Positions 5,161-10,374 of a stretch of DNA of 10,374 nucleotides are shown here, in pieces. The notes under the pieces are model-generated. The model was not told the DNA's origin, ran no database searches, and was given only the letters and a program-made list of their open reading frames with translations. The stretch comes from Bacteroidales bacterium. GTDB taxonomy: Bacteria; Bacteroidota; Bacteroidia; Bacteroidales; UBA932. Each line of letters begins with the position of its first letter. The stretch's first letter is position 1. The stretch is taken from contig JAEEQI010000084.1 in assembly GCA_016285215.1 (NCBI GenBank), positions 1 through 10,374 on the forward strand, in the 5' to 3' direction. Both the position numbers and the translations under genes were made by a program.

Positions 5161-6303
5161 ATGGATCTTGCAGAATTCACCGATATTGCGCCGTTCAACG
5201 ACGAAGAAACCGATGCCGCGTTGTCGCGTCTGGCCAATCATCCCAACACACCCTGGATTTCCCGCTATATCTTCCCGGACAAGCCCGCCAGTTTCCTGGC
5301 AGAGCTGCTGAGAAGCATCCACACGGTGGATGATTTCCAGAACATAGTTATGTCCAAGGCCGTGGAATGGGTGATTAATTCCACTATGAAGAACTTCACC
5401 TACGACGGAATCAAGAATATCAAAAAGCTCAAAGGCTGCTATCTGGCAATGTCCAATCACCGGGACATCATTCTGGATCCGGCCATTATGCAGGTGACGC
5501 TGATGCGCAACGGACTGCCGCCCACAGAGATTTGCGTAGGAGATAACTTACTGAAACAGAAGTCGGTAGAGCTGCTTATCCGCTCCAACCGTATGATTAA
5601 GGTTATCCGCGGCATTTCGGCCCGTGAGCTGTATCTTTCTTCCCAGCAGCTGTCCAAATACATCCGTGAGAGCATTACCTCCGGCCACAGTTCGGTCTGG
5701 ATTGCCCAGCGTCAGGGACGCACCAAAGACGGTACCGACATTACCGAACAGGGCCTCCTGAAGATGGTGGATATGAGCGGCACCAAGGATTTCGTGGAGA
5801 ATTTCAAGGAAATCCAGATTGTGCCCATCAGTATGTCTTACGAATACGAGCCCTGCGACATTATGAAAGCCCGCGAGGTTCTCATTTCCCGCACGCAGAA
5901 GTACGTAAAACGGGAATTGGAAGACCTGGAGAGTATTATTATGGGTATCAAGCAGCAGAAAGGCAACGTCCATATGAACATTGATACGCCCATAACGGAA
6001 GCAGAAATCATTGAAGCGGCCGAATGCGATAAGAACGACCGTTACAAGAAGATGCGTTACGCCGTGGACCGCAGGGTCATTCAGGGCTACAAGCTCTGGA
6101 AAACCAATTATATGGCGTATGACTGGGTTAACAACACTACCAAATATTCGGACCATTACGACAAGGCCGATTTGGAAGGCTTCAAGGAATACATCGCCGG
6201 CCAGATGAAGATGGTGGAATCCACGCTGAATCAGGAGGAACTCCAGGATATTCTCCTGCACATTTACAGCAATCCTGTGCTGAATAAGGAGAATTTCGTT
6301 TAG
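5161..6303 (+). CDS. PlsC/PlsB-like glycerolipid acyltransferase
   Basis: A 380-residue protein of the lysophosphatidate/glycerol-3-phosphate acyltransferase superfamily, which esterifies acyl chains to glycerol phosphates in phospholipid synthesis at the inner membrane. A helical N-terminal part (1-90) precedes LAMSNHRDIILDP (95-107), equivalent to the catalytic NHX4D block. Here the spacing is H100-X5-D106, with D102 an alternative partner. RSNRMIKVIRG (141-151) resembles the second block, IAQRQGRTKDG (181-191) stands where FPEGTRS normally is, and IVPISMSYEYEP (220-231) matches the fourth block. The C-terminal 150 residues are charged and helical. No convincing membrane span is visible. 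The TTG at 5143 would add six residues but overlaps the predicted transcription start. Whether it acylates glycerol-3-phosphate, its 1-acyl form or another acceptor is open. An intrinsic terminator follows. Confidence 0.82.
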   Translation: MDLAEFTDIAPFNDEETDAALSRLANHPNTPWISRYIFPDKPASFLAELLRSIHTVDDFQNIVMSKAVEWVINSTMKNFTYDGIKNIKKLKGCYLAMSNHRDIILDPAIMQVTLMRNGLPPTEICVGDNLLKQKSVELLIRSNRMIKVIRGISARELYLSSQQLSKYIRESITSGHSSVWIAQRQGRTKDGTDITEQGLLKMVDMSGTKDFVENFKEIQIVPISMSYEYEPCDIMKAREVLISRTQKYVKRELEDLESIIMGIKQQKGNVHMNIDTPITEAEIIEAAECDKNDRYKKMRYAVDRRVIQGYKLWKTNYMAYDWVNNTTKYSDHYDKADLEGFKEYIAGQMKMVESTLNQEELQDILLHIYSNPVLNKENFV

Positions 6304-6328
6304 TTACACAATTTATATTATGTTAACT

Positions 6329-6365
6329 TGCCGATGGCGATTGAATCCCCCGTCGGCATTTTTTT
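6329..6365 (+). terminator. Intrinsic terminator just before rlmD
   Basis: TGCCGATG (6329-6336) pairs with CGTCGGCA (6351-6358) through seven Watson-Crick pairs and one G-T pair, around a 14-base loop. Seven Ts follow at once (6359-6365). It ends the acyltransferase transcript 26 bases after its stop codon. The T-run ends six bases before the rlmD ATG, so it also lies in the rlmD leader. Confidence 0.85.
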
Positions 6366-6371
6366 GAAAAG

Positions 6372-7781
6372 ATGAGCAGAAAACGCATAGACCTGGTGCT
6401 GGAGAATGTGACCATTGAATCCGTGGCTGCTGAGGGCAAGGCTCTCACGCACGTGGACGGAATGGTGGTTTTCGTGGACTTTGCCGTTCCCGGAGACGTG
6501 GTGGACATTCAGGTGTACAAGAAGAAAAAGAATTATATGGAAGGCTTTATCAAGCGCATTGTAAAGCCCTCCGAGCACCGTCTGGAGCCTTTCTGCAAGC
6601 ATTTTGGCGTCTGCGGAGGCTGCCGCTGGCAGCCGCTGCCCTATGAGATGCAGCTGGAGGCCAAGCGCCAGCAGGTGGAAGACCAGCTGGTGAGAATCGG
6701 CCATCTTCAGGTTCCTGAAATCAGGCCTACCCTCCCCTCCGAATCCATTCAATTTTATCGTAACAAGCTGGAATTCAGCGCTTCCTGCAGCCGCTGGATC
6801 CTCAAAGACGAAGATCCCAACGCCCTTTCAGAGGCCCAGAAAGTAGGTTTGGGCTTCCACGTGGGCAAGTTCTTTGACAAGGTATTGGATATTGAACAGT
6901 GCTATCTTCAGAAGGAACCTTCCAATGCCATTCGTCTGCATATCAAGCAGTTCTGCCTGGATCACGGCTACGAATTCTACAACATCCGCGAAAATCACGG
7001 CTTCTTCCGCAATATGTTTGTCAGAAGCACGGAGAAGGGCGATTTTATGCTCATTGTGGTGTTTGCCCGGGAAGACAAGGAACAGAGAGAGGCCCTGCTG
7101 GACTCCGTAGCGGCCGCTTTCCCCCAGATTACCAGCCTCTATTACATCATTAACGAGAAACTCAACGATTCCATAACGGACCAGTCCCCCATCCTCTACA
7201 AGGGCCAGGATGCCATTTACGAGGAAATGGAGGGCCTTAAGTTCAAGATTGGCCCCAAGTCCTTCTACCAGACCAATTCGCGCCAGGCGTACCGTTTATA
7301 CAGCGTTGCGCGCGATTTCGCGGCCCTTACCGGCAACGAGCTGGTGTACGACCTGTACACGGGTACCGGCACCATTGCCCAGTTTGTGAGCAAGAAGGCT
7401 TCCAAGGTTGTGGGTATCGAGTACGTACCCGAGGCCATAGAAGACGCCAAAGTGAACGCCCAGGCCAACGGCATCACCAACTGCCTCTTCTTTGCCGGAG
7501 ATATGAAGGACGTGCTTAACGAGGCCTTTATTCAGAAGCACGGCCGACCGGACGTGATTATCCTGGATCCTCCCCGCGCGGGCATTCACCCGGACGTGGC
7601 CCAGGTCATTCTGAAGGCCGCTCCCGGCCGTATGGTGTATGTGAGTTGCAATCCGGCCTCCCAGGCCCGTGACCTGGCCATTCTGTGCAAGGATTATGAG
7701 ATTACGGCCGTCCAGCCCGTGGATATGTTCCCGCACACGATGCACGTAGAAAACGTGGTGGCGCTCAAGAGACGTTCCTAG
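6372..7781 (+). CDS. rlmD: 23S rRNA (uracil-C5)-methyltransferase, RumA/RlmD family
   Basis: A 469-residue SAM-dependent methyltransferase that makes 5-methyluridine in 23S rRNA. A TRAM-like RNA-binding domain (about 4-62) is followed by cysteines for a [4Fe-4S] cluster at 75, 81 and 84 (CKHFGVCGGC), with C177 as the likely fourth ligand. The Rossmann-type catalytic domain carries FYQTNSRQA (298-306), the SAM loop DLYTGTGT (327-334), DPPRAG (399-404), the nucleophile in SCNP (C426) and the general base in HVEN (E460). All key residues are present. Family members modify U1939, U747 or both (E. coli numbering), and the target cannot be chosen from sequence alone. The ATG follows GAAAAG directly after a terminator. 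I found no clear promoter of its own. The TAG stop shares CTA with the stop of the opposite M6 gene. Confidence 0.93.
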   Translation: MSRKRIDLVLENVTIESVAAEGKALTHVDGMVVFVDFAVPGDVVDIQVYKKKKNYMEGFIKRIVKPSEHRLEPFCKHFGVCGGCRWQPLPYEMQLEAKRQQVEDQLVRIGHLQVPEIRPTLPSESIQFYRNKLEFSASCSRWILKDEDPNALSEAQKVGLGFHVGKFFDKVLDIEQCYLQKEPSNAIRLHIKQFCLDHGYEFYNIRENHGFFRNMFVRSTEKGDFMLIVVFAREDKEQREALLDSVAAAFPQITSLYYIINEKLNDSITDQSPILYKGQDAIYEEMEGLKFKIGPKSFYQTNSRQAYRLYSVARDFAALTGNELVYDLYTGTGTIAQFVSKKASKVVGIEYVPEAIEDAKVNAQANGITNCLFFAGDMKDVLNEAFIQKHGRPDVIILDPPRAGIHPDVAQVILKAAPGRMVYVSCNPASQARDLAILCKDYEITAVQPVDMFPHTMHVENVVALKRRS

Positions 7782-10081
7782 TCCTTTACTTTTACCATCG
7801 TCTGGAGTTTCTCCCTTCGGCCATCTTCATAAATGATGTTGGCCACCAGCAGGTGGTCTCCCTTGCTCAATGAGAAGGCGCTGGAAGACAGTACGCTGCC
7901 GTCCCACATCCATTCCACCTCGCGGATCCGGATGTGTTTGGGGACCTTCAGGGCGGGCGTAAAGCGCTCTCCGGTGCGGTAGACGTCTTTTCCGGAATCA
8001 ATGTACACATATCCCATCTGGTCCAGCGAAATGGCCGGTACTTCCCCGGCGCCGGCGCTGAGCATCAGATCCAGGTACATCCCGCCTGTAGAGGAATAGA
8101 GCTCGTTCCAGGAAGACTGCTCCAGGGAGAACTGGCTCCAGTAGCTGTTACCTCTGTTGCCGGGATAGACCACGCTGAGCGGGTTGTTGCCCGTGGCTTT
8201 CTCAAAACCGTATCCAATGTAGACATCCAGGCCTTCCGGGATGCGGAGGTTCTCTTCCCGCAGATCCACCACAATGCGGCGGAATTCACCCAGAGCAGGA
8301 TTTTCCACTTTCTTGTTAAGCACACGCACAGGGCCGAAGTCTACGGTAACGTACATATCCCCCACTTCCTGGTCCTGCGAGGCAATGTATGGATAGCAGA
8401 CTACCTCTGTGAGCTGGCGGCCGCCCAGGTTGCGGAGCTCCTGGGCCGTGAAACGGACGGCGCCTATGGCCACGGCCTCGTGGAAGACACCGGAGGCTTT
8501 GTCGGGGTCAAATTTCTCCAGGGCGGTGTAATCTGCATCACCGGGAGTGCGCATTTCTACCATTACGCTGACAATGCGGCTCCCCTCTTTGATGCCAAAG
8601 GGCAGGAATGCGTCCAAATAGCCGTTTTTAGAGACATTCAGGGTAAAGGGACTCTCCCCTTCTATCGGCAGCACAAAAAAGCCTTCTGCGCCCGTTTTAA
8701 CGTATGCGGCAGAACCTTCCAGACTCACCGTTACGTCGGCCACCGGTTTACCCGCCGTGTTGCGGACTATTCCGCTTACGTGGGAACCCTTGTCACGAAC
8801 CACCCGGAAGCGGCTCAGACCCTTCTCGCTCTCTATGCAGGTGAGCTGTACGCCCGACCACTCCCCTTCCCAGTCCACGGGCTCGTAGGCCATCTGGCGG
8901 CTGGCTCCCGGGAATACCAGGGACGACGCATTGAAGGCCGAACCGTAATTGAGGGAGGTCAAATCTGACGAAGGAATGATATAGAAACAAGGGTGCGTTC
9001 CTAAGTTATTGATACTGTTGTATTTGCGCCAATCATCCCACAGTTCGATAGCCGGAACTTCTCCTACGGGGCGCTCGGACCGGTCCACGTGGTAGACCAG
9101 AAGGCCCTCAGGCAGCGGGGCGTCCCAGGCGGTCCCGTCCCTGGATTCCACCAGGAAGAACTCCCCTTCCGTGGCCATCGGGATGCGGTAAGCCTGGTTG
9201 AACTGCACGGGTCCCAGCATCACTTCTCCGCTTCCCGGAAGCTCGGGAATGTCCTCTACCCAGCCCAGCAGATAGCGTTCCAGAATATTGAGGAAGGGCG
9301 GCGTCCGGCCTTCGTTGTTGTACAGTCCGCGGCACATAAGGGAGAAGTCGTACAGGCCTCCGGCATAGCCATCCGCGCCGCTGTTTACGTCGTAAAAGTC
9401 CGGCAGACCCAGGGCGTGGGCCATCTCGTGGCAGCTGATGCCAATGCCCATAGGATGGTCTCCGGCGGCGCCTCCCAGTTCGGCCGAACAGAAGTAAGGC
9501 CCCAGCTTAACCTCGTCAAAGATGGCATCGCGGGTTTCGGGGTCCAGGGCGTCCTGGATGTTCCAGTGGTGGGACCAGATGGCGTCGGCGGGGCCTCCTT
9601 CGGCCTGATCAGTTCCGGCAAAATAGAAGATGCAGAGGTCTACCAGGCCATCCCTGTCCTTGTCATAGACGGAGAAGTCCACTTCCTCGTCCAGGAGGCG
9701 GCAGGCGTCCAGAAGGGCTTCTTCCGGGGCCGTATCATCTATTCTCTGGCCGTTTCTTATGATATCCTTGCCATAGTACGCCATTTTCTTGTCCAGCGTT
9801 ACCGGGCCGAAGACATCGAAGACGGGCGTAAAGAGGCTGTGGGAATTGTCTGTGAAATAGTCCCGGACCGATCCCGTGGCACCGTTTACGTTGTATCCGG
9901 GCAGGTTGAGCATATCCTGAAAGTGCTGCAGGGGCTCTTCCAGGGTAAAATGTACGTCCGAGAACTCCAGGATAACCACGGGAATGTGCACCTCTCCTGT
10001 ACGGGGAATCACCTGTTGGGCCTGCAAGCCCGTCTGGGCCAGCAGAAACAGCAGACTCCCTATGAGAACGCGGTGCTTCAT
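7778..10081 (-). CDS. Secreted M6-family metalloprotease with carboxypeptidase-regulatory-like domain
   Basis: A 767-residue exported zinc protease of the immune inhibitor A (M6) type. A signal peptide (about 1-21) has a hydrophobic core and ends near LQA-QQ, so signal peptidase I cleavage is likely. The catalytic domain (about 30-430) contains DKDRDGLVD (140-148), a possible calcium loop, the zinc motif HEMAHALGLPD (H218, E219, H222, D228), a downstream FSLMCRG turn (246-252) and LVESRDGTAWD...GLLVYHVD (310-332), typical of M6. A carboxypeptidase-regulatory-like beta-sandwich follows (434-510), then an unassigned beta-rich region (511-675) and a small Ig-like C-terminal domain (about 680-767). 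I see no type IX secretion tail and no lipobox cysteine, so the final location (periplasm or outside) is open. Its ATG overlaps the stop of the preceding gene as ATGA. Confidence 0.9.
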   Translation of the reverse strand: MKHRVLIGSLLFLLAQTGLQAQQVIPRTGEVHIPVVILEFSDVHFTLEEPLQHFQDMLNLPGYNVNGATGSVRDYFTDNSHSLFTPVFDVFGPVTLDKKMAYYGKDIIRNGQRIDDTAPEEALLDACRLLDEEVDFSVYDKDRDGLVDLCIFYFAGTDQAEGGPADAIWSHHWNIQDALDPETRDAIFDEVKLGPYFCSAELGGAAGDHPMGIGISCHEMAHALGLPDFYDVNSGADGYAGGLYDFSLMCRGLYNNEGRTPPFLNILERYLLGWVEDIPELPGSGEVMLGPVQFNQAYRIPMATEGEFFLVESRDGTAWDAPLPEGLLVYHVDRSERPVGEVPAIELWDDWRKYNSINNLGTHPCFYIIPSSDLTSLNYGSAFNASSLVFPGASRQMAYEPVDWEGEWSGVQLTCIESEKGLSRFRVVRDKGSHVSGIVRNTAGKPVADVTVSLEGSAAYVKTGAEGFFVLPIEGESPFTLNVSKNGYLDAFLPFGIKEGSRIVSVMVEMRTPGDADYTALEKFDPDKASGVFHEAVAIGAVRFTAQELRNLGGRQLTEVVCYPYIASQDQEVGDMYVTVDFGPVRVLNKKVENPALGEFRRIVVDLREENLRIPEGLDVYIGYGFEKATGNNPLSVVYPGNRGNSYWSQFSLEQSSWNELYSSTGGMYLDLMLSAGAGEVPAISLDQMGYVYIDSGKDVYRTGERFTPALKVPKHIRIREVEWMWDGSVLSSSAFSLSKGDHLLVANIIYEDGRREKLQTMVKVKD

Positions 10082-10374
10082 CGGGACAGGACAAAATAGG
10101 TGGTATCATCCTTCTTGAGCCAGATGCCGTCGGGGGTGAGCTTGAGTACCTGAACGCCGGTATATTCCTCTGACTGAAGGGTATAGCCGTTAACCAGAAC
10201 GCGGAACCGGAAGGAGACGCGGTCCCCTACCTTGAGCTTGGCTGGAAGGCCGTAAAGGCCCAGGACCTTTCTTTCTCCAGGATCCAGCATTCGGAACGTG
10301 AGGGTGCCGTCAGGGCATTCCAGGGCCGATAACTGATGCCGGTCCGGATTGTAAACCTGGGAGCCGCCCGGAAC
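10078..10374 (-). CDS. Unrecognised protein, 5' partial, coupled to the M6 protease
   Basis: The frame is open from the right edge to a TGA at 10080-10078, giving the last 98 residues of a protein that starts outside the window. The ATG at 10290 is probably internal, because the 28 codons before it are open and read as ordinary protein (VPGGSQVYNPDRHQLSALEC onward). The segment alternates hydrophobic and polar residues (KVGDRVSFRFRVLVNGY, then GIWLKKDDTTYFVLSR), which suggests beta-strands, perhaps a beta-sandwich or barrel. I do not recognise a family. The stop overlaps the M6 start as ATGA, so the two are probably translated from one transcript. A role in the envelope or with the protease is plausible but unproven. 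Confidence 0.75.
   Translation of the reverse strand, partial: VPGGSQVYNPDRHQLSALECPDGTLTFRMLDPGERKVLGLYGLPAKLKVGDRVSFRFRVLVNGYTLQSEEYTGVQVLKLTPDGIWLKKDDTTYFVLSR

Noticed and set aside
7934..8968. Long plus-strand open frame (344 codons) opposite the M6 protease
   Set aside because: It lies entirely inside the M6 gene, whose signal peptide and zinc motif are clear. The translated antisense product shows no recognisable motif.
9089..10099. Long plus-strand open frame (336 codons) opposite the M6 N-terminus
   Set aside because: Same reason. It runs antisense through the catalytic domain and is explained by codon bias on the true strand.
1..10374. Mobile element, CRISPR array, toxin-antitoxin or defence system
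   Set aside because: No transposase, integrase, phage gene, spaced repeat array or known defence domain is visible. The XRE gene alone, without a toxin-like neighbour, does not support a toxin-antitoxin call.

Overview
The window looks like core chromosome of a member of the Bacteroidota, probably Bacteroidales. Four sites resemble the -7 element TAnnTTTG of this phylum and lie just upstream of genes. Leaders are short and AT-rich with little Shine-Dalgarno sequence. The small XRE regulator, the long form of QueA and the HRD-type acyltransferase also resemble proteins I associate with this group. Genus cannot be fixed from the sequence. I see no rRNA, tRNA, insertion sequence, CRISPR array, prophage gene or defence cassette.

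Left region (1-3409). A peptidase M19 (membrane dipeptidase) gene enters from the left edge and ends at 1003. It converges on a minus-strand cluster that reads, in transcription order, XRE regulator (3409-3035), a shortened dihydroorotate-dehydrogenase-like protein (3001-2336) and cinA (2339-1080). The last two share an ATGA stop/start overlap. Two strong hairpins, one with a perfect 19-bp stem, fill the gap between the dipeptidase and cinA.

Central spacer (3410-3901). About 490 bases of AT-rich DNA separate the divergent XRE and queA genes. It holds a promoter for each gene, an imperfect direct repeat, an imperfect inverted repeat and a perfect 16-bp palindrome at the predicted queA transcription start. 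I found no gene in it.

Right-centre region (3902-7781). Three plus-strand housekeeping genes follow: queA (queuosine tRNA modification), a PlsC/PlsB-like acyltransferase (phospholipid synthesis) and rlmD (23S rRNA uracil methylation). queA and the acyltransferase gene have closely similar promoters. An intrinsic terminator ends only six bases before the rlmD start codon.

Right region (7778-10374). A secreted M6-family metalloprotease with a carboxypeptidase-regulatory-like domain runs on the minus strand, and its stop codon overlaps that of rlmD tail to tail. Its start overlaps, again as ATGA, the stop of an unrecognised gene that leaves the window at the right edge.

Most of the window is ordinary. 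The least conventional items are the shortened DHODH-like protein coupled to cinA, the palindrome and paired promoters around queA, the terminator against rlmD, and the M6 protease with its unknown coupled partner. None of these amounts to clear evidence of a new system.
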